Below, piece after piece: positions 46,869 through 56,655 of a DNA stretch of 64,000 bases; within the stretch, counting starts at the first letter, position 1; every line of letters starts with the position of its first letter. This DNA comes from Prauserella salsuginis (GTDB lineage: Bacteria; Actinomycetota; Actinomycetes; Mycobacteriales; Pseudonocardiaceae), in assembly GCF_024648885.1 (NCBI RefSeq), contig NZ_JANBBF010000008.1, forward strand, positions 1,054,001-1,118,000, read 5' to 3'. The notes below the pieces were generated by a model that had not been told where the DNA came from, did not search any database, and saw only the letters and a program-made list of their open reading frames with translations. Both the position numbers and the translations under genes were made by a program.

Positions 46869-47903
46869 GTGAACATCGAGTTCGGTCCCGTCACTCTCCC
46901 CGACGAGAACGCGCGCGCCGGTGCGCTGCAGCGGCACGCTGCGCTGCTGTCACCCCCGCGCTCGCTGGGCAGGATGGAACGACTCGGCGCCTGGCTCGCC
47001 GCGTGCCAGGGTCGGACCCCGCCCCGGCCGCTGCGGCGGATGCGCGTCGTGGTGTTCGCCGCCGATCACGGCGTCACCGCCGAGGGGGTGTCCCTCGGCG
47101 GTCCCGGCACGACGCGGGCGCTGCTCGACGCGCTCGACACCGGCTCGGCACCGCTGAACGTCCTCGCCGAGGTGGCGGGCGCCGGGATCCGGGTGGTCGA
47201 CGTGGGTACGGCAGGCGGCTCCGGGCCGGACCACGTACGCAGCGGGTCCTCTTCCATCGCCACGGCGGACGCGCTGACCGAGGAGGAGACCGAGGCCGCG
47301 GTGCGTGCCGGGATCCGTGCGGCCGACGCGGAGATCGACGAGGGTGCCGACGTCCTCGTGGCCGCCGAGCTCGGTGCGGGCGTCACGACCCCCGCCGCCA
47401 CTCTGGTCGCGGCACTGACCGACACCGAACCCGTCGCCGTCGTCGGACGCGGTTCGGGGATCGACGACCGGGCGTGGATGCGTAAGACCACCGCGGTCCG
47501 GGATGCGCTGCGGCGCTGCCGGCCGGTCACCGGCGACCCGTTCGGACTGCTGCGCACCGCGGGCGGCGCGGATCTCGCCGCGATGACCGGATTCCTGGCA
47601 CAGGCGGCCACTCGGCGGACCCCGGTGGTGCTGGACGGTCTGCCCTCGACCGCGGCGGCACTGCTGGCCGAGGAAATCGCGCCGGGCGCGCGGTCCTGGT
47701 GGCTGGCCGCTCACCGCGCGGCCGAGCCCGCCCAGGTGATCGCGCTGGAGCACCTGGACCTGGATCCGGTACTCGACCTGAACCTTCGGCTCGGCGCAGG
47801 CACCGGGGCCGCGACCGTGCTGCCGATGCTCGCCTCCGCGGCACGGCTACTCACCGACGTCGCCGAGCGGCCGGCACTGCCCGCCGACGCCGACATCACC
47901 TGA
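46869..47903 (+). CDS. cobT: CobT-like nicotinate-nucleotide:dimethylbenzimidazole phosphoribosyltransferase
   Basis: CobT activates the lower ligand of cobalamin from NaMN and dimethylbenzimidazole. The 344-residue protein has VVVFAADHGVTAEGVSLGG, the LGAGVTTPAATLVAAL region and VVGRGSGIDDRAWMRKTTAV, plus the C-terminal LDLNLRLGAGTGAATVLPML. In canonical CobT the last motif reads LRLGEGTGAA with the catalytic Glu; here the codon is GCA (Ala). The Asn in GNTT is also Val. The protein may have altered activity. It begins five bases after the regulator; the closeness is probably accidental. Confidence 0.88.
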   Translation: MNIEFGPVTLPDENARAGALQRHAALLSPPRSLGRMERLGAWLAACQGRTPPRPLRRMRVVVFAADHGVTAEGVSLGGPGTTRALLDALDTGSAPLNVLAEVAGAGIRVVDVGTAGGSGPDHVRSGSSSIATADALTEEETEAAVRAGIRAADAEIDEGADVLVAAELGAGVTTPAATLVAALTDTEPVAVVGRGSGIDDRAWMRKTTAVRDALRRCRPVTGDPFGLLRTAGGADLAAMTGFLAQAATRRTPVVLDGLPSTAAALLAEEIAPGARSWWLAAHRAAEPAQVIALEHLDLDPVLDLNLRLGAGTGAATVLPMLASAARLLTDVAERPALPADADIT

Positions 47904-48003
47904 CCTGGCACCCGGCGCGACCGCCGCAACCACGCGAACGTGAGTACGGGGTCCGCACCGCGCGGTCGCCGGACCCGCAGTGGCGGACCCGCAGCGTCAG
48001 GTC

Positions 48004-48083
48004 CTCAGCGCCGGACCTTCTCAGCGCCGGACCTTCTCAGCGCCGGACCTTCTCAGCGCCGGACCTTCTCAGCGCCGGAACCG
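48004..48083. repeat. 16-bp tandem array downstream of cobT
   Basis: CTCAGCGCCGGACCTT occurs four times exactly (48004, 48020, 48036, 48052), then a degenerate copy at 48068. Its reverse complement shares a GGCGCTGnGAA core with the array at 36341. Confidence 0.92.
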
Positions 48084-48143
48084 CGGCGTCAGAACCGCGG
48101 CCTCAGAACGTGTGGCCTCAACAACGCGTGGGCTCGGCCTCAC

Positions 48144-48183
48144 GGTGTCGGCCCGCGGAAGCAGCAGTCCGCGGGCCGACACC
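48144..48183. terminator. Bidirectional terminator between cobT and ilvE
   Basis: A perfect 16-bp stem (48144-48159 with 48168-48183) with an 8-base loop, about 10 bases from the ilvE stop. Confidence 0.88.
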
Positions 48184-48192
48184 GGGATGCGG

Positions 48193-49296
48193 TCAGTCGA
48201 ACTTGTGCACCCAGCCGTGATCGTCGGTGCGGGTGCCTTCCTGGATGCCGGTGAGCTGTTCGCGCAGCGCCATCGTCAGTTCGCCGGGCTCGCCGCTGCC
48301 GACGGTGAACTCGCCGTCGGCGTGCTTGACGTGCCCCACCGGAGTGATCACCGCGGCCGTGCCGCAGGCGAACACCTCGGTCAGTTCCCCGGACTTCGCA
48401 GCGCTCTCCCACTCCTCGGTGGAGATCCGCCGCTCCTCGACCCGGAGGCCGCGGTCGGCCGCCAGCTCCAGCAGCGACCGGCGGGTCACGCCGGGCAGCA
48501 GGGATCCGCTCAGCTCGGGCGTCACCACGGTCGCATCGCTGCCCGAGCCGAAGACGAAGAACAGGTTCATCCCGCCCATCTCCTCGACCCAGCGGTGCTC
48601 GGCCGCGTCGAGCCACACCACCTGGTCACAGCCCTGTTCGACGGCCTGCGCCTGCGCGACGAACGAGGCCGCATAGTTACCGGAGCACTTGGCCTCACCG
48701 GTGCCGCCCGGCGCGGCCCGCACGTACTCGGTCGAGAGCCACACCGTCACGGGCTTGACCCCGCCGGCGAAGTACGACCCGGCCGGCGAGGCGATGAGCA
48801 GGTACAGGTATTCGGCCGACGGGCTGTTCACGCCCAGCCCCTCACCGGTGGCGATCATGAACGGCCGCAGGTACAGGGCATCACCCTGACGCGTCGGCAC
48901 CCAACGCTTGTCGATGTCGAGGAGTTCGGCGATCGACCCCAGGAACAGTTCGTCGGGCAGCTCCGGCATGGCGAGCCGGCGGGCGGAGTCGCGGAATCGC
49001 TGCGCGTTGGCATCGGGCCGGAACGCGCCGATGGTGCCGTCGGGCTGGCGGTACGCCTTGAGACCCTCGAAGATCGCCTGCCCGTAGTGCAGGACCTGCG
49101 TCGCCGGGTCGAACGTCAAGGGCGCGTACTCGCGCACCTCGGCGTCGTGCCACCCCTGCTCGGCGTTCCACTTCACGGTGACCATGTGGTCGGTGAACCG
49201 CACGCCGAAACCCGGATTCTCCAGTACCTCCGCTACGCGCTCCGCGGAGGTCGCGTGCGTGCTGGGAATACGGGTGAACAGGGTTGTCGTCGTCAT
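48193..49296 (-). CDS. ilvE: Branched-chain amino acid aminotransferase IlvE
   Basis: Fold-type IV PLP enzyme that interconverts branched-chain amino acids and 2-oxoacids. The 367-residue protein has [30 protein letters not shown], the PLP lysine in [22 protein letters not shown] and [16 protein letters not shown] at 49296 has TATGCT (49303-49308, minus strand) six bases upstream, so the transcript may be leaderless. It sits near cobT as in mycobacteria. Confidence 0.96.
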   Translation of the reverse strand: MTTTTLFTRIPSTHATSAERVAEVLENPGFGVRFTDHMVTVKWNAEQGWHDAEVREYAPLTFDPATQVLHYGQAIFEGLKAYRQPDGTIGAFRPDANAQRFRDSARRLAMPELPDELFLGSIAELLDIDKRWVPTRQGDALYLRPFMIATGEGLGVNSPSAEYLYLLIASPAGSYFAGGVKPVTVWLSTEYVRAAPGGTGEAKCSGNYAASFVAQAQAVEQGCDQVVWLDAAEHRWVEEMGGMNLFFVFGSGSDATVVTPELSGSLLPGVTRRSLLELAADRGLRVEERRISTEEWESAAKSGELTEVFACGTAAVITPVGHVKHADGEFTVGSGEPGELTMALREQLTGIQEGTRTDDHGWVHKFD

Positions 49297-49302
49297 GCTC
49301 GG

Positions 49303-49308
49303 AGCATA
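49303..49308 (-). promoter_or_regulatory. -10 box for leaderless ilvE
   Basis: TATGCT on the minus strand, six bases before the ATG. Confidence 0.45.
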
Positions 49309-49344
49309 TCGCCCCGATGGCCCCACAACGCCATACCCGGTCGT

Positions 49345-49350
49345 TACCAT
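49345..49350 (+). promoter_or_regulatory. -10 box of the membrane protein gene at 49357
   Basis: TACCAT followed by six bases and GTG. Confidence 0.45.
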
Positions 49351-49356
49351 CTGGGC

Positions 49357-49716
49357 GTGAACATGAATCCGCAGCACCCGGGCACCCCGTACGCGGCGCA
49401 GTCCGCGCCCTACCCGCCGACCTCCCAGCCGACGGGCGGGGAGGCGCAGCCATCGCCGTCGGGCGGCGGCTTCGGCACCCTCGCCGGTGCCGCGCTGCTG
49501 ACGTTCGCCGGCGGGATGGCGGTCCTGATCGGCTACCTGATGATCGGGGGCTTCGGCGCCATCATCGGTATTTTCGGCGCGATCTTCGGCATCGTGTGGC
49601 TGGCGGGCGTCCACGGCGGCAACGTGTTCCCGCGCGAGGGGTTCCCGACGAAGTCGCTCGGCGGTCTCGCCGTGGCGTCCCTCGTACTGCTCGGCCTCGC
49701 GGCCGCCATGACCTGA
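49357..49716 (+). CDS. Small membrane protein with Pro/Gly-rich N-terminus
   Basis: A 119-residue protein. The first 48 residues are disordered (Pro, Gly, Ser, Gln). Three hydrophobic segments follow ([42 protein letters not shown] and [18 protein letters not shown]). GTG at 49357 has TACCAT six bases upstream; ATG two codons later is possible. No family is recognised. Confidence 0.65.
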   Translation: MNMNPQHPGTPYAAQSAPYPPTSQPTGGEAQPSPSGGGFGTLAGAALLTFAGGMAVLIGYLMIGGFGAIIGIFGAIFGIVWLAGVHGGNVFPREGFPTKSLGGLAVASLVLLGLAAAMT

Positions 49717-49727
49717 CCGAGTCCCGG

Positions 49728-50789
49728 TCACAGGCGGGTCAGCAACCCGCCGAACAGCAGGACGGCCGTCACGACCACGGCCACCTGCCTGGGGCCTCGC
49801 GGACCCGCTGCGGCGCGGGCGGCGAACTCCGCGAGCGCCAGCATCGCCGCCACCGTCACCGCCGCCGCCGGCGCCAGCAGAGCCGCCGGGATCGCGGCCA
49901 CCGCGGCGGGCACGACCACGGCCGTGATCCGTGACGGATGCGCGCGCTCACTGGCCGCACCGAACGCGGTGAGTGCCGCCGGGAGGCACGCGAGCGTCAC
50001 GACAGCGCCCAGTGCAGGCGCGAGTGCCTGGGCGTCCGCCGCGGCGAACGTGTCCCGCAGCGACGTGGTCGACAGGCCGAGCCGCAGCGGGCCGAGCTGG
50101 TACAGCGCGGCGACCGCCACGCCCAGCGCCGCGACGGCACCCATCACGACCGTGCGCCGCGACCGGCCACGCAGCACGGGCACGAACACCGCGGCGGCCG
50201 ACAGCACCCCGCCGAGAACGCCCCACGGCGTGTCCCCGCCGAGCGGCTCGGCCACCGGCGACGGTGCCGGGCTCACCCCGAGACACACCGCCACGAAGGC
50301 GGCGGCCGCGAGCAGCAGCAGGCCACCCACCCAACGGCGCCAGTACGCGTCGAGCCGGACCCCCGCCACGTCGGCGACCGCGACCGCGGCCACCACCAGC
50401 ACGGCCGCGGCGGGCCGGTGGTCCGGCACCAGGTAGGCCGCGAACGTCGAGGCGGCCAGCACCACGATCGCCAGGCGTGCCGCGCGGCCGAAGCCGTCGA
50501 CGAGTCGCGCGAGACCCGGCCGGGCCATCACCCCGGCTGCCGCCCTGCCGCCCGGTACGGCGTCGCCGCGCTCGACGCCCGGCTCGGTCCCGTCGTCGCC
50601 GTCGCGGGAGTCGCCGTAGCCGGGAGCCCGGCCGTCGGGCACGCCGCTGCGCGAGCTGCCGAGGCGAGCCGTACCGGGTTCGGCCACCACCACGAACACC
50701 GTGGCCAGTGCCATGCCCACCGGGGCCCACCAGCCGGCTCCCGCCACGGCCGCGGCGAGCCCGCCGAGCACGCCCAGCGCGATCCACAC
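49728..50789 (-). CDS. Multi-pass membrane protein of unknown function
   Basis: A 353-residue Ala/Val-rich protein with about nine hydrophobic stretches. An Asp/Gly-rich cytosolic or external loop ([23 protein letters not shown]) lies near residues 48-75. No catalytic motif was recognised. GTG at 50789 is the first plausible start. It is convergent with the upstream small membrane protein and divergent from pepA, so it stands alone. No function is proposed. Confidence 0.6.
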   Translation of the reverse strand: MWIALGVLGGLAAAVAGAGWWAPVGMALATVFVVVAEPGTARLGSSRSGVPDGRAPGYGDSRDGDDGTEPGVERGDAVPGGRAAAGVMARPGLARLVDGFGRAARLAIVVLAASTFAAYLVPDHRPAAAVLVVAAVAVADVAGVRLDAYWRRWVGGLLLLAAAAFVAVCLGVSPAPSPVAEPLGGDTPWGVLGGVLSAAAVFVPVLRGRSRRTVVMGAVAALGVAVAALYQLGPLRLGLSTTSLRDTFAAADAQALAPALGAVVTLACLPAALTAFGAASERAHPSRITAVVVPAAVAAIPAALLAPAAAVTVAAMLALAEFAARAAAGPRGPRQVAVVVTAVLLFGGLLTRL

Positions 50790-50899
50790 CGCTGCTCACC
50801 TGCCTTCGTCCGCCGTCACCGGCACACCTACCTCCGGCGGCCGCAGGAGGCGTCAATAGCATGGCTGACGAGTGAACACCCGAGATGAGGAGTCCGAGC

Positions 50900-52393
50900 G
50901 TGGCCGTTCCGAAACTTGCCCTGACCGAGCTGACCGAGGCGTCGCTGGCGAAGACCCGCGCGCAGATCGTCGTGGTCGGCACCGTGCAGGCCACCGGCGG
51001 CCTCGAACTGGCACCCGGGGCCGAGGCCGTGGACGCGGCGTACGGCGGCACACTCGCCGAGGTGCTCTCGACGCTCGGGGCGACCGGCGCGGCCGAGGAG
51101 GTCGTGAAGGTGCCGTCGCTCGGCAGGCTGGCGGCCGACGTGGTGCTGGCGGTCGGGCTCGGCCAGCCGGAGGTGACGGCCGAACAGGTGCGCCGCGCGT
51201 CCGGCGCCGCGGGCCGCGCGCTGGCGGGCACGAAGCGGGCGCTCACGACACTGTCGGCCGTCGATCTGCAGGCCGCGACGGAAGGCATCGCGCTCGGTGC
51301 CTACGCGTTCACCGAGTACAAGTCCGAGAAGGGCGACAAGCCGGTGCAGACCGTGGACGTCGCCGCGCCCGCCGAGGGCACCACCAAGCAGCACCGCGCC
51401 ACGCTGAAGGCCGCGACGGCCACCGCGGAGGCGGTCTGCACGGCCCGCGATTTCATCAACACCCCGCCGAACGACCTGTTCCCCGCATCGTTCGCCGACC
51501 GTGCGCGCGCGCTGGCCGAGGACGCGGGTGTGGCCGTCGAGGTGCTCGACGAGAAGCAGCTCAAGCGCAAGGGCTTCGGCGGCATCCTCGGTGTCGGCGC
51601 GGGCTCGTCGCGCCCGCCGCGGCTGGTCAAGGTGACCTACAAGGGCGCCAAGGCTCGCAAGAAGATCGCGCTGGTCGGCAAGGGCATCACGTTCGACACG
51701 GGCGGCATCTCGCTCAAGCCCGCGGCGAACATGGACAACATGACCTCGGACATGTCCGGCGCCGCCGCGGTGCTGTCGTCGGTGCTGCTGGCGGCGAAGC
51801 TGAAGTTCCCGCTCGAGGTCACCGCCTACATCCCGCTGGCGGAGAACATGCCGTCCGGCACGTCGTACCGGCCCGGTGACGTGCTGACCATGTACGGCGG
51901 CAAGACGGTCGAGGTGCTCAACACCGACGCCGAGGGCCGGCTGGTGCTCGCCGACGCGATCGTGCGGGCGGCCGAGGACGAGCCGGACTACCTGATCGAG
52001 ACGTCGACGCTCACCGGCGCACAGGTCGTCGCGCTGGGCAACCGGACCGCGGGCGTGATGGGCTCGGACGAGTTCCGCGACCGCGTCGCCGAACTGGGCC
52101 AGGCCTCCGGTGAGAACGCCTGGCCGATGCCGCTGCCGGAGGAGCTGCGGTCCGAACTGGACTCGAAGCTGGCCGACCTGGCGAACGTCACGGGGGCGCG
52201 CTGGGGCGGCATGCTCGCGGCGGGCATCTTCCTGCGCGAGTTCGTCGCCGACGACCTGCCGTGGGCGCACATCGACATCGCCGGTCCCTCGTACAACACC
52301 GGTTCGCCGTGGGGTTACACCGGCAAGGGCGGCACAGGCGTGCCGGTCCGCACCATCGCGGCTGTGCTCGCCGACATCGCCGACAACGGCTGA
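50900..52393 (+). CDS. pepA: Leucyl aminopeptidase (M17 family) PepA
   Basis: Dimetal aminopeptidase of the cytosol, 497 residues. The M17 signature [14 protein letters not shown] and the metal ligands in [19 protein letters not shown] (Lys, Asp) and [11 protein letters not shown] are visible, along with [15 protein letters not shown] at the C-terminus. I chose GTG at 50900 over ATG at 50885 because AGGAG (50888-50892) is seven bases upstream. The mycobacterial PepB neighbour of lpdA/sucB genes is the orthologue. Confidence 0.94.
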   Translation: MAVPKLALTELTEASLAKTRAQIVVVGTVQATGGLELAPGAEAVDAAYGGTLAEVLSTLGATGAAEEVVKVPSLGRLAADVVLAVGLGQPEVTAEQVRRASGAAGRALAGTKRALTTLSAVDLQAATEGIALGAYAFTEYKSEKGDKPVQTVDVAAPAEGTTKQHRATLKAATATAEAVCTARDFINTPPNDLFPASFADRARALAEDAGVAVEVLDEKQLKRKGFGGILGVGAGSSRPPRLVKVTYKGAKARKKIALVGKGITFDTGGISLKPAANMDNMTSDMSGAAAVLSSVLLAAKLKFPLEVTAYIPLAENMPSGTSYRPGDVLTMYGGKTVEVLNTDAEGRLVLADAIVRAAEDEPDYLIETSTLTGAQVVALGNRTAGVMGSDEFRDRVAELGQASGENAWPMPLPEELRSELDSKLADLANVTGARWGGMLAAGIFLREFVADDLPWAHIDIAGPSYNTGSPWGYTGKGGTGVPVRTIAAVLADIADNG

Positions 52394-52444
52394 GCGGTCA
52401 CGGGCCGGAGCAGCGGAAACACGCGAGCAGCAGGAGGCGTGCGG

Positions 52445-53458
52445 GTGACGGCGGGCCGCGGCGACCATCCAGAGGGATCGGTCCGCACGGTGCTCACGGG
52501 AACCGACGACGCCGTCGACGCGACCGTCACCCGCGAGGCGCTGCTGCTCGCGTGTGCGGGTGCGCTCGGCGAGTCGGACCGGCTGGTGCGGCACTGGACG
52601 ACCGCCACCGGCCGCGGCGTGGACCGGCTCGCCGCCACCGCCGTCACCGCGCGGGCGTGGGCGATGCTGCTGGCCGCCCGCGACGACCTGTCGGAGGAGG
52701 AATCCCGGCGGCCGGACTGGGCCGAGGGTCTCGTACCGCTCGACCTGGACGCCGAACAGGCCGAGCACGAGAAGGTGCTCGGTGAGCGGGACGCGCTGCC
52801 TCCGCGGGGCAGGCGGCAACGTGAGGCCGCGGCCGACGCGGAGCGGGCCGCTGCCGCCGGGGACACCGACGCCGCCCGTGAGGCGCTGCACCGGTGGACC
52901 GATGTCGCCAGGGAGATCCCGCAGCCGGACGCCGCCACCCTCGCGGCATGCCGGCATGTCGCGACGCTGCTGGTTGCCGGGGAGCTGGCCGTCGACGCGG
53001 AGTGGGCACAGAGCTACACGGGCGCACTCGTCGCCGCTCTCGACCAGCGGTATCGTCGCGAGCCCCGCGACGCCGACTGGCAGGAGCTGATCGACGCGAT
53101 CATGCGGCTGCGGGGCGAACCGGACGCCGTGCCGCCGCCCGCGTCGGTCGCCGCGATCGACCACGCCGAGAACCGGCTCGGCCGAACCCTGCCGGAGGAG
53201 TTCCGCACGTTCCTCGGCATCTGCGACGGCCTGCGCGCCGACGTCGTGTTCCCGCGGCTGCTCGGGGTGGCCGAACTCCGCCACGGCGCGGAAACGGGTG
53301 CGTCCGGCCCCGGCATCGTGATCAGCGATCCGCCCGGGTTGACGCTCTGGCCGTCCGGCGAGGTCACCGAGGACGACGAGCTGTTCGGCCGCAGCGTCCA
53401 CCCCGGCATCCGTTCGGTTCTCGAGGACCACCTGCGCCTGCTGGAGGCGAGCGTCTGA
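52445..53458 (+). CDS. SUKH (SMI1/KNR4)-like C-terminal domain protein
   Basis: A 337-residue protein. The N-terminal two-thirds are helical and Arg/Ala/Glu-rich with no recognised domain. The C-terminal part reads AAIDHAENRLGRTLPEEFRTFLGICDG and RLLGVAELRHG, like the SUKH fold. SUKH proteins often act as immunity proteins against polymorphic toxins or in regulatory complexes. GTG at 52445 follows AGGAGG by seven bases. The last 54 coding bases lie in a 66-bp sequence that is repeated after the toxin gene at 54122. Confidence 0.6.
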   Translation: MTAGRGDHPEGSVRTVLTGTDDAVDATVTREALLLACAGALGESDRLVRHWTTATGRGVDRLAATAVTARAWAMLLAARDDLSEEESRRPDWAEGLVPLDLDAEQAEHEKVLGERDALPPRGRRQREAAADAERAAAAGDTDAAREALHRWTDVAREIPQPDAATLAACRHVATLLVAGELAVDAEWAQSYTGALVAALDQRYRREPRDADWQELIDAIMRLRGEPDAVPPPASVAAIDHAENRLGRTLPEEFRTFLGICDGLRADVVFPRLLGVAELRHGAETGASGPGIVISDPPGLTLWPSGEVTEDDELFGRSVHPGIRSVLEDHLRLLEASV

Positions 53459-53470
53459 CGGTGGTGCCGG
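53405..53470 (+). repeat. First copy of a 66-bp direct repeat flanking the toxin-antitoxin module
   Basis: It spans the last 54 bases of the SUKH-like gene and 12 bases after its stop. Copy two (54122-54187) differs at three positions. Confidence 0.9.
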
Positions 53471-53508
53471 CAGCCGTCCGGCCTCGCACGATGCATACGT
53501 GCCACCCC

Positions 53509-53526
53509 GGTACCAATTTTGGTACC
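53509..53526. promoter_or_regulatory. Toxin-antitoxin operator
   Basis: GGTACCAA-TT-TTGGTACC: perfect 8-bp inverted arms nine bases before the antitoxin ATG. Expected to bind the antitoxin for autoregulation. Confidence 0.7.
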
Positions 53527-53534
53527 GTTCACAC

Positions 53535-53735
53535 ATGCCCGCGTTGAACCTGCAGTTCTCCGACGAGGAGATGGCCGACCTGCGTGCGACGGCGGACCGG
53601 GAGGGCCGGTCGTTGAAGACCGTCGCACACGACGCCGTCGTGTCGGTCGTGTCGTCGCGGAAACACCTGGTGGCCGAAGCCTCACAACGAGTCGCACGGA
53701 TCAGCGAAGAGCTGAACGAGCGGCTGGCCAAGTAA
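53535..53735 (+). CDS. Antitoxin, ribbon-helix-helix-like (Phd/RHH type)
   Basis: A 66-residue protein: LNLQFSDEEMADLRATADREGRSLKTVAHDAVVSVV, which looks like an RHH DNA-binding domain, then a helical tail (SSRKHLVAEASQRVARISEELNERLAK) that probably wraps the toxin. It overlaps no other gene; the toxin GTG follows its TAA directly. A palindromic operator lies upstream. Confidence 0.8.
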   Translation: MPALNLQFSDEEMADLRATADREGRSLKTVAHDAVVSVVSSRKHLVAEASQRVARISEELNERLAK

Positions 53736-54122
53736 GTGCCGGCTGTCTACTACCTCGATGTCGAGGACGTCCTGACAGCCACTCATCACGCCTCCGGCGC
53801 CGCGGTCGACGTACGCGATTTCGGGCTCCTGTCCGCTTCCGTGGCCCGGCCGTCGGCGACCGTGTTCGGCCAGGACGCCTACCCGGACCTGCTCACCAAA
53901 GCCGCCGCTCTCCTGCATTCGCTCGTCCGCAACCACGCACTCGTCGACGGCAACAAGCGAGCCGCCTGGGCCGGAGCCTGGGTGTTCCTCGAGGTCAACG
54001 GACACCGCTTGCGGGATCCCATCGACGTCGACAGCGCCGAACAACTCGTGACCTCGGCGGCGAAAGGCGTGATCGATGTCCCTGAGATCGCCGAAGGGCT
54101 CCGCGCATTTCTGGCGACGTAG
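53736..54122 (+). CDS. doc: Doc-type toxin (Fic-fold kinase)
   Basis: A 128-residue death-on-curing family toxin. The Fic/Doc motif is HALVDGNKRAAWAG; Doc proteins with this pattern phosphorylate EF-Tu. It begins YYLDVEDVLTATHHASG, typical of the family N-terminus. GTG at 53736 follows the antitoxin stop immediately. Its own TAG stop shares its final G with the start of the second direct repeat. Confidence 0.88.
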   Translation: MPAVYYLDVEDVLTATHHASGAAVDVRDFGLLSASVARPSATVFGQDAYPDLLTKAAALLHSLVRNHALVDGNKRAAWAGAWVFLEVNGHRLRDPIDVDSAEQLVTSAAKGVIDVPEIAEGLRAFLAT

Positions 54123-54187
54123 GCATCCGTTCGGTACTCGAGGAGCAGCTGCGCCTGCTGGAGGCGAGCGTCTGACGGTGGTGCCGG
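54122..54187 (+). repeat. Second copy of the 66-bp direct repeat
   Basis: 63 of 66 bases identical to 53405-53470, including the SUKH-like gene's last codons and stop (GCGAGCGTCTGA). It starts at the last base of the toxin stop codon. Confidence 0.9.
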
Positions 54188-54214
54188 CCGCCTCCGACAC
54201 CACCGCCGGCCCTC

Positions 54215-55789
54215 TCACACCTCCTGAACTCCTGGCCTGCCGTTCTCGACGACGAACCCGGCCAGCGTGCTCACCGGCGCGCCGCGCCGCGTGACGTACG
54301 GCACCGCGCGGTAGTCGGCGCGGTAACTGTCGCGGTCGACCGTGCAGCGCACGTAGCCGCGCCGCTGGTTGTAGAACTTCATGTGCGGGTTGGCGGCCAG
54401 CCACTGCTCACCACGCCGGTCCGTGTCGGCGCCGTCGCCGCCCGAGCTGATCGACGTGCCGAGGAACTCCGCACCCACCGTGGGCGACTCCGGATCGGCG
54501 AAGTCCTGCTTCAGATCGGCGGCCATGCTGCAGTGGGCGTCGCCCGTGATCACGACCATGTTCTCGACGCCCCGTTCGACGACACCGTCGAACAGGCGCT
54601 GCCGGGCCGGTTCGTAGCCGTTCCAGTTGTCCATCGGCAGTCGCAGGCCCTCGCCGGGGTCGCGGTCGGCCCTGGCCATCACCGTCTGCTGGGCGAGGAT
54701 GTTCCACCGCGCCGTCGAGGAACCGAGGCCGTCGAGCAGCCACCGTTCCTGCTCCGCGCCGAGCATGCTGCGGTCGGGATCCTGCGCCTCCGGCGAGTTC
54801 CGGTCGACCTGGTCGCTGCGGTACTGCCGGCCGTCGAGCACGTTGAACTCGGCCAGCGCGCCGAACCGCAACCGCCGGTAGATCCGCATGTCCGGGCCCT
54901 TCGGCACCGACGAGCGCCGCAACGGCAGGTGCTCGTAGTAGGCCTGGTAGGCCGCGGCGCGGCGGACGAGAAAGTCGCCGGGGGCGACGCCGTCGTGCTG
55001 GGAGATCTCGTCCGCGTAGTTGTTCTCGACCTCGTGGTCGTCCCAGGTCACGATCCACGGGAAGGCCGCGTGCGACCGCTGCAGGTCGGGGTCGGTCCGG
55101 TACTGGGCGTGCCGGATGCGGTAGTCCGCCAGCGAGTGGACCTCGTGTGCGGGCGCGTGCGCACGGCCGATGTTCCCGGTCGCGCCGCCCTCGTAGATGT
55201 AGTCGCCGAGGTGCACCACCGCGCGCAGGTCCTCGTCGGCGAGGTGGCGGTGTGCCGTGTAGTAGCCGGCCGGATAGTTCTGGCAGGACACGAACGCGAA
55301 CGCCAGCCGGTCGAGGTTCGCGGCGGCCGTGGGGGCTGTGCGGGTCCGCCCGACGGGGCTGATCTCGCCGCCCGCCCGGAACCGGTAGAAGTACTCGCGG
55401 TCCGGCCGCAGCGTGTCGACCTCGACGTGGACCGAGTGACCCAGTTCCGCTGTGGCGTTGGCCACGCCGTGGGCGACCCGTCTGGAGAAACGCTCGTCCT
55501 CCGCGACCTCCCACCGGACCGGCACCGCGCCCCGACCCCGCATCCCGCCGGAGCCGTCCTCGGCGAGGGGTTCGGGCGCCAGCCGTGTCCACAGCACCAC
55601 CCCGCTGGGCAGCGGATCACCGGACGCGACCCCGAGCGCGAACGGGTGGCTCGTGAACCGGGAGCGCTGCGCCGGGGAGGCCCAGGTCGCTCCGGCCGCC
55701 AGCCCGCCCGCAGCCAGTGCGGCGCCCGCCGCGCCGCCGAGTCCCAGAAAGCCGAGTCCCAGAAACCTGCGTCGATCGAAGCCGTTCAT
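54215..55789 (-). CDS. phoD: PhoD-family secreted alkaline phosphatase
   Basis: A 524-residue secreted phosphatase/phosphodiesterase. The twin-arginine signal is visible (NGFDRRRFLGLGFLGLGGAAG). Metal-binding motifs: FVSCQNYPAGYY (the Cys ligand), VHLGDYIYEGG, TWDDHEVENNYADE and VITGDAHCSMAADL. PhoD enzymes use Fe and Ca. It is likely induced by phosphate starvation, though no Pho box was identified. ATG at 55789. Confidence 0.93.
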   Translation of the reverse strand: MNGFDRRRFLGLGFLGLGGAAGAALAAGGLAAGATWASPAQRSRFTSHPFALGVASGDPLPSGVVLWTRLAPEPLAEDGSGGMRGRGAVPVRWEVAEDERFSRRVAHGVANATAELGHSVHVEVDTLRPDREYFYRFRAGGEISPVGRTRTAPTAAANLDRLAFAFVSCQNYPAGYYTAHRHLADEDLRAVVHLGDYIYEGGATGNIGRAHAPAHEVHSLADYRIRHAQYRTDPDLQRSHAAFPWIVTWDDHEVENNYADEISQHDGVAPGDFLVRRAAAYQAYYEHLPLRRSSVPKGPDMRIYRRLRFGALAEFNVLDGRQYRSDQVDRNSPEAQDPDRSMLGAEQERWLLDGLGSSTARWNILAQQTVMARADRDPGEGLRLPMDNWNGYEPARQRLFDGVVERGVENMVVITGDAHCSMAADLKQDFADPESPTVGAEFLGTSISSGGDGADTDRRGEQWLAANPHMKFYNQRRGYVRCTVDRDSYRADYRAVPYVTRRGAPVSTLAGFVVENGRPGVQEV

Positions 55790-56033
55790 GACGTCTCCTC
55801 CGTCGTGTTCACCGATCGGAGGGACAAGTCATCAGGCCGACCTGATCACGGAATGGCCGGTCGCGGTCGCTCGTATGGAATGCATCGGGCGACCCGCTGA
55901 ACAGCACCCTGAACAGCACGACCCGGCAGCACCGCTGAACAGAGACCACCCAAGGAACCACCGGACAGCACCGCCGAACAGGCCTGCCGTCCGGGCGCGC
56001 AGGCAGCCGCGCCGAGCACCGGAGCGTTGCGCC

Positions 56034-56396
56034 TCACGCGTCGCGTTCGGCCTCTCGCCTGCGCCGCTCCAGGATCTTCTGGCGCTTCGTGTAGTCGCGC
56101 ATGCGCTGCGGATATCCGGTGCGTTCCACCTCGTACACCGGGATCGAGCGCTTGCTGCCGAAGTCCTGCGCCTGCCCCAGACTGCCGATACGCCTGCGGG
56201 TCCACTCACCGTCGTGCGCGACCAGCACGACCGTCGTCTCGGTGACGTTCGTCCTGGGCTCCACGTACGCCTCGACCCCACGCCGCTGCGACGCCCACGC
56301 GTCCAGATGGGCCGTGTCGGCGTCGCTCGCCCCACGCAACGTCCCGGGCCGCTGTTTCCCACCGCGCTTGCTCCGCAGCCGGTCGAACAGCCCCAC
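56034..56396 (-). CDS. Conserved hypothetical protein
   Basis: A 120-residue soluble protein. GTG at 56396 (MGLFDRLRSKRGGKQ) follows GGAGAGG; the frame extends to ATG 56432 but the GTG is better placed. The middle reads NVTETTVVLVAHDGEWTRRRIGS, and the C-terminus is highly charged (YTKRQKILERRRREAERD). I do not recognise a family, though this type occurs next to lpdA in actinobacteria. Confidence 0.6.
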   Translation of the reverse strand: MGLFDRLRSKRGGKQRPGTLRGASDADTAHLDAWASQRRGVEAYVEPRTNVTETTVVLVAHDGEWTRRRIGSLGQAQDFGSKRSIPVYEVERTGYPQRMRDYTKRQKILERRRREAERDA

Positions 56397-56655
56397 GTCG
56401 ATCACCTCTCCAGGTTCGCCTCCGACGATCATTGTCCCTTATTTCCGAACTCGTGGGACAGCCTCACCGACCACACTTCGCGCCTCCCAGGCACGAAGTG
56501 ACAGGATGTGGCATGACAAGCGCGCGCGTGCGCGCGTGCGTACACCACAGACACCCTCTGGGAGGCCGCGTGGACAGCCGACGCGCCACAGCGCCGCGTA
56601 GTGTTCACAGGGCCGACCGGGTGCCGGAGGAAACCTGCGCGAGGGAGTTGGACAA

